This document shows, one piece after another, positions 47,577-59,800 of a stretch of 64,000 nucleotides of DNA. Every line of letters begins with the position of its first letter. The stretch's first letter is position 1. Below the pieces are notes generated by a model. The model saw only the letters and a list, made by a program, of their open reading frames with translations. It made no database searches and had not been told where the DNA came from. The DNA is taken from the NCBI RefSeq assembly GCF_949628215.1, contig NW_027441207.1, positions 1 to 64,000 of the forward strand, in the 5' to 3' direction. This stretch comes from Phalacrocorax aristotelis (Eukaryota; Chordata; Aves; Suliformes; Phalacrocoracidae). The position numbers and the translations under genes were made by a program.

Positions 47577-48278
47577 GAAGTAGGTGTGTGACTTCTGTGA
47601 ACACCGACAGCACAAGCGTGTGTGACCCTAGGAATCCAGGGCACAGGAAAGCCTTTGCTTCTGATCTAGCCTATTGGTCTCACAGTAGCTTCCTAAAGGA
47701 CGAGAACGGCATGCTCATCTCCGCAGGATCCAGCAGTTCCGTGGGCCAGGTAAGCTTTGAGTCAAAGAACCAACTGGAAGCAGCTGTCACTAATACGCAG
47801 CTGGAGGCCAGTCAGTTCCTTTATCTCCCATTATTAACATTCATGTCAGCGTAACACAAAAGACCGGCATTTATCACTTTCCTGGTCTGAAGCAGTGGCT
47901 AGATTTTATCTGTGTTTCTGTCCTCCTGGAACTGAGTGTTACTGTCAAGTGTGCTTGCAAGTCTTGATTCCTAATTTAAACTGTTAGTGAGGGCTCTCCT
48001 GCCAGAGAGCAGTGCTTGTGTGTGCATTTGCCTGCTCGCTTATGAAGAGGAGGCGCTTGATCATTTTTTAGAAAGAGGTCTTTGGTGATCATGGTCAGGG
48101 AGTGCTGGAGAGCATCTGGGAAGGTTATAACGCCACTCTGCTGGTGTATGGTCAGACGGGCTCAGGGAAGAGCCCAGGAGCGATGATCGGATATGGTGCG
48201 AACAGAGGCTGGGTGCCCGTTGTGAGCCAAGAGCTTTTCAAAGCCACCCGCACTCGGGAGAATCACAAGCAGTGCCAG
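47577..48278 (+). pseudogene. Kinesin motor exons, KIF28 type (right arm)
   Basis: Exons 47,577-47,749 and 48,072-48,278, joined in phase 0. P-loop GQTGSGKS is intact and followed by PGAMIGYGANRG, one residue longer than the usual kinesin spacing. The donor at 48,279 is kept, but ERV-L begins 14 bases later, so the open frame runs from the kinesin through the intron start into RNase H-region sequence for 20 more codons (to 48,344). Could only encode a motor fragment without switch I/II. Confidence 0.68.
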
Positions 48279-48292
48279 GTGGGATTAGCACA

Positions 48293-49829
48293 AAGTGATG
48301 CTACATGGAGTAAATGGGTTGCACTGATCACCCAGCGGGCTTGAATAGGAAACCCCAGTGGCCCAGGAATCTTGGAAGTGACCATGGACTGGCCAGAAGG
48401 CAAAGACTTTGGATTATCACCAGAGGAGGAGGTGACACGTGCTGAAGAGGCCCCACCCTATAACAAACTGCCAGAAGATGAGAAGCAATACGCCCTGCTC
48501 ACTGATGGGTCCTGTCGCCTTGTGGGGAAGCACTGGAGACAGAAGGCTGCTGTGTGGAGTCCTACATGACAAGTCACAGAACCTGCTGAAGGAGAAGGTG
48601 AATGGAGCCACTTTGCAGAGGTAAAGGCCATCCAGCTGGCCTCAGACATCGCTGAACGGGAAAAGTGGCCAGTGCCCTATCTCTCTACTGACTCCTGGAT
48701 GGTGGCAAATGCCATGTGGGGCTGGTTACAGCAGTGGAAGCAGAACAACTGGCAGCGCAGCGGCAAACCCATCTGGGCTGCCGCACTGGGGCAAGATATT
48801 GCTGCCCAGGAAGAGAAACTGGTTGTAAAGGTACGGCATGTGGATGCTCACGTCCCCAAGAGTCGGGCCACTGAAGAGCATGGAAACAACCAGCAGGTGG
48901 ATCAGGCTGCCAAGATTGAAGTGGCTGAGGTGGATCTGGACTGGCAGCAAAAGGGTGAACTATTTCTATCTCGGTGGGCCCATGACACCTCAGGCCATCA
49001 AGGGAGAGATGCAACATGCAGGTGGGCTCGTGATCGAGGGGTGGACTTGACCATGGATGTTATTGCACAGGCTATCCACGAATGTGACACGTGCGCTGCA
49101 ATCAAGCAAGCGAAGCGGGTAAAGCCTCTGTGGTGTGGGGGACGATGGCTGAAATACAAATATGGGGAGGCCTGGCAAATTGACTATATCACACTCCCAC
49201 AAACCCACCAAGGCAAGCGCCATGTGCTTACAATGGTAGAAACAACGACTGGCTGGCTGGAAACATCTCCTGTCCCCCACGCCACTGCCCGGAACGCTCT
49301 CCTGGGTCTGGAAAAACAAGTCCTGTGGCGACATGGCACCCCAGAGAGAACTGAGTCAGGCAATGGGACTCATTTCCGAAATAACCTCATAGACACCTGG
49401 GCCAAAGAGCACGGCATTGAGTGGGTGTATCACACCCCCTGTCACGCACCAGCCTCTGGGAAAATTGAATGGTACAATGGACTGTTAAAAACTACACTGA
49501 GAGCAATGGGGGGTGGGACATTCAAGCCCTGGGATGCACATTTGGCAAAAGCCACGGGGTTAGTCAACACGAGGGGATCTGCCAGGCGAGCTGGCCCTGC
49601 CCAGTCAGAAATCCTACATACTGTGGAAGGGGATGGAGTCCCTGTAGTGCACGCAAAAAGTACGCCGGGCAACACAGTCTGGGTCCTTCCTGCCTCCAGC
49701 AAAGGCAAAGCCATTTGTGGGATTGCTTTTGCTCGAGGACCTGGTTGCACTTGGTGGGTGATGCGGGAGGACGGAGAAGTCCGATGTGTGCCTCAAGGGC
49801 ATTTGATTTTGGGCGAAAACAGGCAATGA
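48293..49829 (+). pseudogene. ERV-L RNase H and integrase (copy 3)
   Basis: RNase H begins near 48,293; a TGA at 48,567-48,569 interrupts it and a 385-codon frame (48,672-49,829) follows with full integrase. The zinc site (HDTSGH, CDTC) is present. The second catalytic Asp is Gly (ESGNGTH, codon 49,359-49,361), as in copy 2, pointing to common descent or conversion between these copies. Confidence 0.8.
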
Positions 49830-50041
49830 ACTGAATGGGGCAATGCGAACTGCTATATAATATTGTGTGTCACCTCTGTGTTGTATCAATGATATCAGAG
49901 TACGAGCCTCCCAAGCCATGGAAGATAAACTGCGACACAAGCAAAGTGCAGCAGTGACGGAACGATGCCTGACTCGGCGTGCAGCAGCCCAGGTATGGGA
50001 CCTGGGCATGGCGTAAGCCGTGTGGAATAAGGGGAGGCGAC

Positions 50042-50566
50042 TGTGCTGGTTTTGGCTGAGAAGGGGTTAATTCTCCTCACCGTGGGGGGCGGCTGCCTTT
50101 CCGGCTTCCCGCGCTCTGCTGGGGGGGGGGGGGGGGGGGGCTGGGAGGGGGGCTGGGAGGGGTGGGGCCGCGGTGGGGGTGGCTGACCCCGACTGGCCAG
50201 TGGCATGTTCATTCCATACCACGTGACACCATGACCAGTATATTAAAGGGGTGGGGGGAGCCAGGTGCGGCTCGGGCGTGGCGCGGCGGCGGGCGGTGAG
50301 TGGCTGCGGCGCGTGGGGTTTGTTCCGGCGGTTCGTTCCCCCTCTCCCGCCCCCCCCCCCCCCCTTTTTCCCCCACCCCGCGGGGCTTTGTGCCTCTCGT
50401 TGTTCTCCTTTCCATTGCATTTCTGTTGTTGTTTCTTTTAATTTAATTTATGAAACTGTTCTTATCCCAACCCACGAGCGTTACCCTTCTGATTCCCTCC
50501 CCCATCTACCGGTGGGGGAGGGGGCGAGCGACTGTGTGGGGCTGAGCTGCCGGCCAAACCACCACA
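50042..50566 (+). repeat. ERV-L 3' LTR (copy 3)
   Basis: TGTGCTGGTTTTGG...CCAAACCACCACA. TATA-like AGTATATTAAAG at about 50,235; a run of over 20 G at about 50,119 and a C run at about 50,350. Followed immediately by satellite. Confidence 0.88.
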
Positions 50567-52772
50567 GACCCTAGAAGTGAAGGTTTGGAATTTAAAACGG
50601 AGGCTTTTAGCTTTAAAAGTGGGGTTTGGACCCTGAAAGTGAGGGTTGGGGCCTATAGATAAGGCTTTTAGCCTTAAACGAGGGGTTTGGATTCTAAAAG
50701 GCACGGTTTTGAAAGAAAAACTGATGGTTAGAGCATGAAAGGACCGGAGTCGCTGCTAAAAGTGAGGGTTTGGGAGATAAAGAGGAGGCACTGAGCGTTA
50801 CAAGTGGGGTTTGGATGCTGGAAGTGCAACTTTGGGTGTTAAAACTGAGGCTTTGGGTTTTAAAAGAGGGATTTGAACCCTGAAAGGGAGGGTTTGGCTG
50901 TTACAAATGAGGCTTTGAGCGTTAAAAGAGGGGTTTGGACCCTAAAAGTGAGGTTTGCAGTCCTAACTATAAGGCTTTGGTGTTAAAAGAGGAGTTTGGG
51001 TGCTTTAAAGTGAGTCTTTGGGACCTGGAAATGAGGCTTTGAGCGTTAAAATAAAGGTTTGGACAATGAAAGGGAGGGTTTGGAATTTAAAAATGAGATT
51101 TAGTCCATGAAAAGGATGGGTTTGGACCCTAACAGTGAGGGTTTGGGACCTCTGAATGAGACTTTGTGCCTGAAAAGTGGGGTTTCAACGCTTGAAGTGA
51201 AGGTTTGGACCTAAAAACTGAGGCTTTGAGAGTTAAAAGTGGCATTTGAACCCTGAAAGTGAGGGTTTGGCTGTTAAAAATGAGCCTTTGAGCTTTAAAA
51301 GAGGGGTTTGGACAATAAAATGGAGGCTTTTGAACTTAAAAATGAGGGTTTGTCCCTAAAAAGGAGGGGTTTGGGTCCTAAAAGTGAGGGTTGGTTTGGG
51401 ACCAAAAAATGATGCTTTGAGCCCTAAACGATGATTTAGACCCTAAATGTGAGGCTTTGCAAGATATAAATGAGGTTTTGACAGTAAAAAAGACAGGTCT
51501 GGACCCTAACAGTGAGGGTTTGGGACATCTAAATGAGTCTCTTAGATTTAAAAGAGGGGTTTGGACTCTAAAACTCATGGTTTGCAACAAAAAATTTATG
51601 GTTTGAGCAATAATATAGTCGATTTGATGCCACAAGTGAGGGTTGGTTTGGCACCTAAAAATGAAGCACGGAGCGCTAAAAGAGGGGGTTTGATGCTGAA
51701 ATGGAGGCTTTAGCTGTTTTAAGAGGGCTTTGGGTCCTAAAAGTGAGGGTTTGACCTTTGAAACAGGGGTTTGGACCCTAAAAGTGAGGTTTATGGTCCT
51801 AACTCTAAGGCTTTGCTGTTAAAAGTGAGGCTTTGGGTGCTTTGAAGGGAGGGTTTGGGACCTAAAAATGAGGCTTTGAGCCTTAGAAGAGGGGTTTGAC
51901 CAATAAAAGGGAGGATTTGGAATGTAAAAATGAGATTTAGTCCATGAAAAGGAGGGGTTTGGACCCTAAAAGTGAAGGTTTGGGACTTCTAAATGAGGCT
52001 TTGAGCCTTAAAAGATGGTTTGAACCCCGAAACTCACAGTTTGGAGCAAAAAATGATGGTTTGAGCAGTAAATGATTGGATTTGAATGCTAAAAGTGAGC
52101 GCTTGGGACCTAAAAAGGTAGCACTGAGCTTTAAAAGAGGGGTTTGGACCCTTGCAGTGAGGGTTTGGGTGATAAAAATGAGGCTTTGAGCATTAAACAA
52201 GGGGTTAGACCCTAAAACCCACAGTTTGGAACAAAAAAATGAAGGTTTGAGCTTTACAAGACAGGATTCAATTCTAAAAGTGAGGATTTGGGACATAAAA
52301 GGAGGCACTGAGCATTAAAAGAGGGGTTTGGACGCTGGGATTGTGTCTTTGGGTGTTAAAAATGAGGCTTTGATTTTGAAAACAGGGGTTTGGTCCCTAA
52401 AAGTGAGGTTTGCAGTCCTGACTATAAGGCTTTGAGCATTAAAAGAGGGGTTTGGACAATAAAAGGGAGGCTTAGGCTGTTAAAAATGAGGGTTTGTCCC
52501 TAAAAAGGAGGGATTTGGACCGTAAAAGTGAAGGTTTGGGATATAAAAATGAGGCTTTGCGTGGAAAAGATAGGTTTGGAGCTTAAAAGTGAGGGTTTGG
52601 GACTCCTAAATGAGGCTTTGTGCCTTAAAAGTGGGGTTTGGACCCACAAGACAGGGTTTGGCTGTTAAAAAATGGGCTTTGTGCCTTAAATGAGGGGTTT
52701 TGACTTTGAAAGTGAGGGTTTGGGACTGAAAAATGAGGCTTTGAGTGTTGAAAGACGGGCTTGGGACATAAA
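50567..52772 (+). repeat. Satellite block, forward orientation
   Basis: Degenerate units TTTGGACCCTAAAAGTGAGGG / TTTGGGACCTAAAAATGAGGC, the same family as 10,570-11,433. Contains variants of the marker segment that recurs in the inverted array (for example 52,040-52,090 and 52,225-52,275). Confidence 0.92.
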
Positions 52773-53034
52773 ACCCTCCCTTCTAGCATCGAATCCTGTC
52801 TATTAATGCTCAAATCATGATTTTTTCCTTCCAAATGGTACGTTTGAGAGTCAAACCCCCTTGTTTAAGGCTCAAAGCCTCATTTTTATGTGCCAGACCC
52901 TCACATTCAGAGTTCAACCCCCCCTTTTAACACTCAAAGCCTCATTTCTAGGTGCCAAAGTTTCACTTTTAGCACCCAAACCTGAGCTCACTTTTAGGAG
53001 CCAAGACCTCATTTTTTATGTCCAAAGCCCTGTT

Positions 53035-53177
53035 TTCACCTGCAAAGCCTCATTTGTAGATCCCTGTTTTCACCTGCAAAGCCTCATTTGTAGATCCCTG
53101 TTTTCACCTGCAAAGCCTCATTTGTAGGTCCCAAAGCCTCATTTGTAGGTCCCAAAGCCTCATTTGTAGGTCCCAAA
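53035..53177 (-). repeat. 34-bp and 21-bp micro-arrays at the array edge
   Basis: Three copies of a 34-bp unit (TGTTTTCACCTGCAAAGCCT plus 14 bases) followed by three 21-bp units (GCCTCATTTGTAGGTCCCAAA). Confidence 0.85.
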
Positions 53178-53834
53178 GCCTCGCTTTTATGGTCCAGACC
53201 TGTCTTGTAGGTCCCAAAGCCTCATTTGTAGGTCCCAAAGCCTCGCTTTTATGGTCCCGACCTGTCTTGTAGGTCCCAAAGCCTCATTTGTAGGTCCCAA
53301 AGCCTCGCTTTTATGGTCCCGACCTGTCTTGTAGGTCCCAAAGCCTCGCTTTTATGGTCCCGACCTGTCTTGTAGGTCCCAAAGCCTCGCTTTTATGGTC
53401 CCGACCTGTCTTGTAGGTCCCAAAGCCTCGCTTTTATGGTCCCGACCTGTCTTGTAGGTCCCAAAGCCTCGCTTTTATGGTCCCGACCTGTCTTGTAGGT
53501 CCCAAAGCCTCGCTTTTATGGTCCCGACCTGTCTTGTAGGTCCCAAAGCCTCGCTTTTATGGTCCCGACCTGTCTTGTAGGTCCCAAAGCCTCGCTTTTA
53601 TGGTCCCGACCTGTCTTGTAGGTCCCAAAGCCTCGCTTTTATGGTCCCGACCTGTCTTGTAGGTCCCAAAGCCTCGCTTTTATGGTCCCGACCTGTCTTG
53701 TAGGTCCCAAAGCCTCGCTTTTATGGTCCCGACCTGTCTTGTAGGTCCCAAAGCCTCGCTTTTATGGTCCCGACCTGTCTTGTAGGTCCCAAAGCCTCGC
53801 TTTTATGGTCCCGACCTGTCTTGTAGGTCCCAAA
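53178..53834 (-). repeat. Homogeneous 41-bp tandem array
   Basis: Two 62-bp units (41 + 21) and then thirteen 41-bp copies from 53,302 to 53,834, starting GCCTCGCTTTTATGGTCCCG. The thirteen look identical, unlike the diverged surroundings, so this is a recent local expansion. Confidence 0.93.
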
Positions 53835-56800
53835 GCCTCACTTTTAATGCTCAGTGCCTCCTTTTAAGGCCCCAAACCCTCCCTTTGAGCATCGAATCCA
53901 CTCTATGGATGCTCAAACCGTCATTTTTTCATTCTGAACTGTGCATTTGAGTCCAAAGCCCTTGTTTAAGGCTGAAAGCCTCATTTTTACCAGCCAAACC
54001 CTCACTTTCACATCCAAACCTGTGTTTTAGGTTCAAAGCCTCAGTATACCTTCCAAAGTTTCACTTTTAGCATCCAAACCCCTCTTGTAGGTTCACAGCC
54101 TCAGTTTTAGATCCCAAACCCTCACCTTTAAGGCTCAAAGTCTTATTTTAAGTCCCAAACCCTCATTTTGGGGGTTCCAAACCCCTGTTTTAAAGGTTTA
54201 AAGCCTCAGTTTTAGGTCCCACAGCCTCACTTTCAGGGTCCAAAGCCTCCTATTAAGGAATAAAGCCTCATTTTTAGGTCCCAAACCCCCACTTTTCAGG
54301 TCCAAACCTGCCTTTTTTAGGTTCAAACCCTCATTCTTAGGTCCCAAGCCCTCACTTTTAGGGTTCAAACCCCAGTTTTAAAGCTCACAGCCTCAGTTTT
54401 ACCACCCAAAGCCTCACTTTCAGGGTCCAAACCCCTCTTTTAATGCTCAATGCCTCTTTTTAAAGTCCCAAAGCCTCACTTTCAGGTGCCAAAACCTCAT
54501 TTTTAGTGTCCAAAGCCCTCTTTTCACCAGCAAAGCCTCAGTTTTAGGTCCCACAGCCTCACTTTCAGGGTCCAAACCTGTCTTTTAGGTTTAAAGCCTC
54601 AGTTTTAGGTCTCACAGCCTCACTTTCAGGGTCCAAACCTGTCTTTTAGGTTCAAAGCCTCAGTTTTAGGCCCCACAGCCTCACTTTCAGGGTCCAAAGC
54701 CTCACTTTTAATGCTCAGTGCCTCCTTTTAAGGCCCCAAACCCTCCCTTTTAGCATCGAATCCACTCTATGGATGCTCAAACCATCATTTTTTCATTCTA
54801 AACTGTGCATTTGAGTCCAAAGCCCTTGTTTAAGGCTGAAAGCCTCATTTTTACCAGCCAAACCCTCACTTTCACATCCAAACCTGCGTTTTAGGTTCAA
54901 AGCCTCAGTATACGTTCCAAAGTTTCACTTTTAGCATCCAAACCCCTCTTGTAGGTTCACAGCCTCAGTTTTAGATCCCAAACCCTCACCTTTAAGGCTC
55001 AAAGTCTTATTTTAAGTCCCAAACCCTCATTTTGGGGGTTCCAAACCCCTGTTTTAAAGGTTTAAAGCCTCATTTTTAGGTGCCAAACCCTCACTTTCAG
55101 GGTCCAAACCCTCCTATTAAGGAATAAAGCCTCATTTTTAGGTCCCAAACCCCCACTTTTCAGGTCCAAACCTGTCTTTTTTAGGTTCAAACCCTCATTC
55201 TTAGGTCCCACAGCCTCACTTTCAGGGTCCGAACCCCAGCTTTAAAGCTCACAGCCTCAGTTTTACCACCCAAAGCCTCACTTTCAGGTCCCAAACCCAC
55301 ACTTTTCAGGTCCAAACCTGTCTTTTAGGTTCATAGCCTCAGTTTTAAGTCCTACAGCCTCCCTTTCAGGGTCCAAACACCTCTATTAAGGAACAAAGCC
55401 TCATTTTTAGGTCCCAAACCCCCACTTTTCAGGTCCAAACCTGTCTTTTTTAGGTTCAAACCCTCATTCTTAGGTCCCAAGCCCTCACTTTTAGGGTTCA
55501 AACCCCAGCTTTAAAGCTCACAGCCTCAGTTTTACCACCCAAACCCTCACTTTCAGGTGCCAAAACCTCATTTTTAGTGTCCAAAGCCCTCTTTTCACCA
55601 GCAAAGCCTCAGTTTTAGGTCCCACAGCCTCACTTTCAGGGTCCAAAGCCTCACTTTTAATGCTCAGTGCCTCCTTTTAAGGCCCCAAACCCTCCCTTTG
55701 AGCATCGAATCCACTCTATGGATGCTCAAACCGTCATTTTTTCATTCTAAACTGTGCATTTGAGTCCAAAGCCCTTGTTTAAGGCTCAAAGCCTCATTTT
55801 TACCAGCCAAACCCTCACTTTCACATCCAAACCTGTGTTTTAGGTTCAAAGCCTCAGTATACGTTCCAAAGTTTCACTTTTAGCATCCAAACCCCTCTTT
55901 TAGGTTCACAGCCTCAGTTTTAGATCCCAAACCCTCACCTTTAAGGCTCAAAGTCTTATTTTAAGTCCCAAACCCTCATTTTGGGGGTTCCAAACCCCTG
56001 TTTTAAGGTTTAAAGCCTCAGTTTTAGGTCCCACAGCCTCACTTTCAGGGTCCAAACCCCTCTATTAAGGAATAAAGCCTCATTTTTAGGTCCCAAACCC
56101 CCACTTTTCAGGTCCAAACCTGTCTTTTTTAGGTTCAAACCCTCATTCTTAGGTCCCAAGCCCTCACTTTTAGGGTTCAAACCCCAGTTTTAAAGCTCAC
56201 AGCCTCGGTTTTACCACCCAAAGCCTCACTTTCAGGCTCCAAACCCCTCTTTTAATGCTCAATGCCTCCTTTTAAAGTCCCAAAGCCTCACTTTTAGGGT
56301 CCAAACCCTCACTTTCAGGTGCCAAAACCTCGTTTTTAGTGTCCAAAGCCCTCTTTTCACCAGCAAAGCCTCAGTTTTAGGTCCCACAGCCTCACTTTCA
56401 GGGTCCAAACCTGTCTTTTAGGTTCAAAGCCTCAGTTTTAGGTCTCACAGCCTCACTTTCAGGCTCCAAAGCCCTCTTTTAATGCCCAATGCCTGCTTTT
56501 AAAGTCCCAAACCCTCACTTTTAGTATCCAAACCCTCACTTTCAGGTGCCAAAACCTCACTTTTACTCTCCAAAGCCCTCTTTTCACCAGCAAAGCCTCA
56601 GTTTTAGGTCCCACAGCCTCACTTTCAGGGTCCAAAGCCTCACTTTTAATGCTCAGTGCCTCCTTTTAAGGCCCCAAACCCTCCCTTTTAGCATCGAATC
56701 CACTCTATGGATGCTCAAACTGTCATTTTATCATTCTAAACTGTGCATTTGAGTCCAAAGCCCTTGTTTAAGGCTGAAAGCCTCATTTTTACCAGCCAAA

Positions 56801-59800
56801 CCCTCACTTTCACATCCAAACCTGCGTTTTAGGTTCAAAGCCTCAGTATACCTTCCAAAGTTTCACTTTTAGCATCCAAACCCCTCTTTTAGGTTCACAG
56901 CCTCAGTTTTAGATCCCAAACCCTCACCTTTAAGGCTCAAAGTCTTATTTTAAGTCCCAAACCCTCATTTTGGGGGTTCCAAACCCCTGTTTTAAAGGTT
57001 TAAAGCCTCAGTTTTAGGTCCCACAGCCTCACTTTCAGGGTCCAAAGCCTCCTATTAAGGAATAAAGCCTCATTTTTAGGTCCCAAACCCCCACTTTTCA
57101 GGTCCAAACCTGTCTTTTTTAGGGTCAAACCCTCATTCTTAGGTCCCAAGCCCTCACCTTTAGGGTTCAAACCCCAGTTTTAAAGCTCACAGCCTCAGTT
57201 TTACCACCCAAAACCTCACTTTCAGGGTCCAAACCCCTCTTTTAATGCTCAATGCCTCTTTTTAAAGTCCCAAAGCCTCACTTTCAGGTGCCAAAACCTC
57301 ATTTTTAGTGTCCAAAGCCCTCTTTTCACCAGCAAAGTCTCATTTTTAGATCCCACAGCCTCACTTTCAGGGTCCAAACCTGTCTTTTAGGTTTAAAGCC
57401 TCAGTTTTAGGTCTCACAGCCTCACTTTCAGGGTCCAAACCTGTCTTTTAGGTTCAAAGCCTCAGTTTTAGGCCCCACAGCCTCACTTTCAGGGTCCAAA
57501 GCCTCACTTTTAATGCTCAGTGCCTCCTTTTAAGGCCCCAAACCCTCCCTTTTAGCATCGAATCCACTCTATGGATGCTCAAACCGTCATTTTTTCATTC
57601 TAAACTGTGCATTTGAGTCCAAAGCCCTTGTTTAAGGCTCAAAGCCTCATTTTTACCAGCCAAACCCTCACTTTCACATCCAAACCTGCGTTTTAGGTTC
57701 AAAGCCTCAGTATACGTTCCAAAGTTTCACTTTTAGCATCCAAACCCCTCTTGTAGGTTCACAGCCTCAGTTTTAGATCCCAAACCCTCACCTTTAAGGC
57801 TCAAAGTCTTATTTTAAGTCCCAAACCCTCATTTTGGGGGTTCCAAACCCCTGTTTTAAAGGTTTAAAGCCTCAGTTTTAGGTCCCACAGCCTCACTTTC
57901 AGGGTCCAAACCCTCCTATTAAGGAATAAAGCCTCATTTTTAGGTCCCAAACCCCCACTTTTCAGGTCCAAACCTGTCTTTTTTAGGTTCAAACCCTCAT
58001 TCTTAGGTCCCAAGCCCTCACTTTTAGGGTTCAAACCCCAGCTTTAAAGCTCACAGCCTCAGTTTTACCACCCAAACCCTCACTTTCAGGTGCCAAAACC
58101 TCATTTTTAGTGTCCAAAGCCCTCTTTTCACCAGCAAAGCCTCAGTTTTAGGTCCCACAGCCTCACTTTCAGGGTCCAAACCTGTCTTTTAGGTTTAAAG
58201 CCTCAGTTTTAGGTCTCACAGCCTCACTTTCAGGGTCCAAACCTGTCTTTTAGGTTCAAAGCCTCAGTTTTAGGCCCCACAGCCTCACTTTCAGGGTCCA
58301 AAGCCTCACTTTTAATGCTCAGTGCCTCCTTTTAAGGCCCCAAACCCTCCCTTTTAGCATTGAATCCACTCTATGGATGCTCAAACCATCATTTTTTCAT
58401 TCTAAACTGTGCATTTGAGTCCAAAGCCCTTGTTTAAGGCTGAAAGCCTCATTTTTACCAGCCAAACCCTCACTTTCACATCCAAACCTGCGTTTTAGGT
58501 TCAAAGCCTCAGTATACGTTCCAAAGTTTCACTTTTAGCATCCAAACCCCTCTTGTAGGTTCACAGCCTCAGTTTTAGATCCCAAACCCTCACCTTTAAG
58601 GCTCAAAGTCTTATTTTAAGTCCCAAACCCTCATTTTGGGGGTTCCAAACCCCTGTTTTAAAGGTTTAAAGCCTCAGTTTTAGGTCCCACAGCCTCACTT
58701 TCAGGGTCCAAACCCTCCTATTAAGGAATAAAGCCTCATTTTTAGGTCCCAAACCCCCACTTTTCAGGTCCAAACCTGTCTTTTTTAGGTTCAAACCCTC
58801 ATTCTTAGGTCCCAAGCCCTCACTTTTAGGGTTCAAACCCCAGTTTTAAAGCTCACAGCCTCAGTTTTACCACCCAAAGCCGCAATTTCAGGGTCCAAAC
58901 CCCTCTTTTAATGCTCAATGCCTCCTTTTAAAGTCCCAAAGCCTCACTTTCAGGTGCCAAAACCTCATTTTTAGTGTCCAAAGCCCTCTTTACACTCGCA
59001 AAGTCTCATTTTTAGATCCCACAGCCTCACTTTCAGGGTCCAAACCTGTCTTTTAGGTTCAAAGCCTCAGTTTTAGGTCTCACAGCCTCACTTTCAGGCT
59101 CCAAACCCCTCTTTTAATGCCCAATGCCTGCTTTTAAAGTCCCAAACCCTCACTTTTAGTATCCAAACCCTCACTTTCAGGTGCCAAAACCTCACTTTTA
59201 CTCTCCAAAGCCCTCTTTTCACCAGCAAAGCCTCAGTTTTAGGTCCCACAGCCTCACTTTCAGGGTCCAAACCTGTCTTTTAGGTTTAAAGCCTCAGTTT
59301 TAGGTCTCACAGCCTCACTTTCAGGGTCCAAACCTGTCTTTTAGGTTCAAAGCCTCAGTTTTAGGCCCCACAGCCTCACTTTCAGGGTCCAAAGCCTCAC
59401 TTTTAATGCTCAGTGCCTCCTTTTAAGGCCCCAAACCCTCCCTTTTAGCATTGAATCCACTCTATGGATGCTCAAACCATCATTTTTTCATTCTAAACTG
59501 TGCATTTGAGTCCAAAGCCCTTGTTTAAGGCTGAAAGCCTCATTTTTACCAGCCAAACCCTCACTTTCACATCCAAACCTGCGTTTTAGGTTCAAAGCCT
59601 CAGTATACGTTCCAAAGTTTCACTTTTAGCATCCAAACCCCTCTTGTAGGTTCACAGCCTCAGTTTTAGATCCCAAACCCTCACCTTTAAGGCTCAAAGT
59701 CTTATTTTAAGTCCCAAACCCTCATTTTGGGGGTTCCAAACCCCTGTTTTAAAGGTTTAAAGCCTCAGTTTTAGGTCCCACAGCCTCACTTTCAGGGTCC

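Larger units (their letters stand above)
43303..48833. repeat. Right arm of the large inverted repeat
   Basis: Inverted partner of 25,146-30,770. Carries a CR1 the left arm lacks (43,811-44,290), AHCTF1 and kinesin exons on the plus strand, and ERV-L sequence continuing beyond the arm to a full 3' half. Confidence 0.93.
48293..50566 (+). mobile_element. ERV-L copy 3, 3' half
   Basis: Plus-strand RNase H, integrase, polypurine tract (about 50,027-50,041) and a complete 3' LTR. The 5' half is absent; the break near 48,293 is at the same ERV-L position as in the left arm. Its 3' LTR directly borders satellite. Confidence 0.85.

Noticed and set aside
50119..50142. G-run as a G-quadruplex regulatory element
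   Set aside because: A homopolymer in an LTR is prone to slippage and assembly error; length is unreliable and no further support exists.
53302..53834. CRISPR-like array
   Set aside because: The whole 41-bp unit repeats without unique spacers and the genome is avian; it is a tandem satellite.
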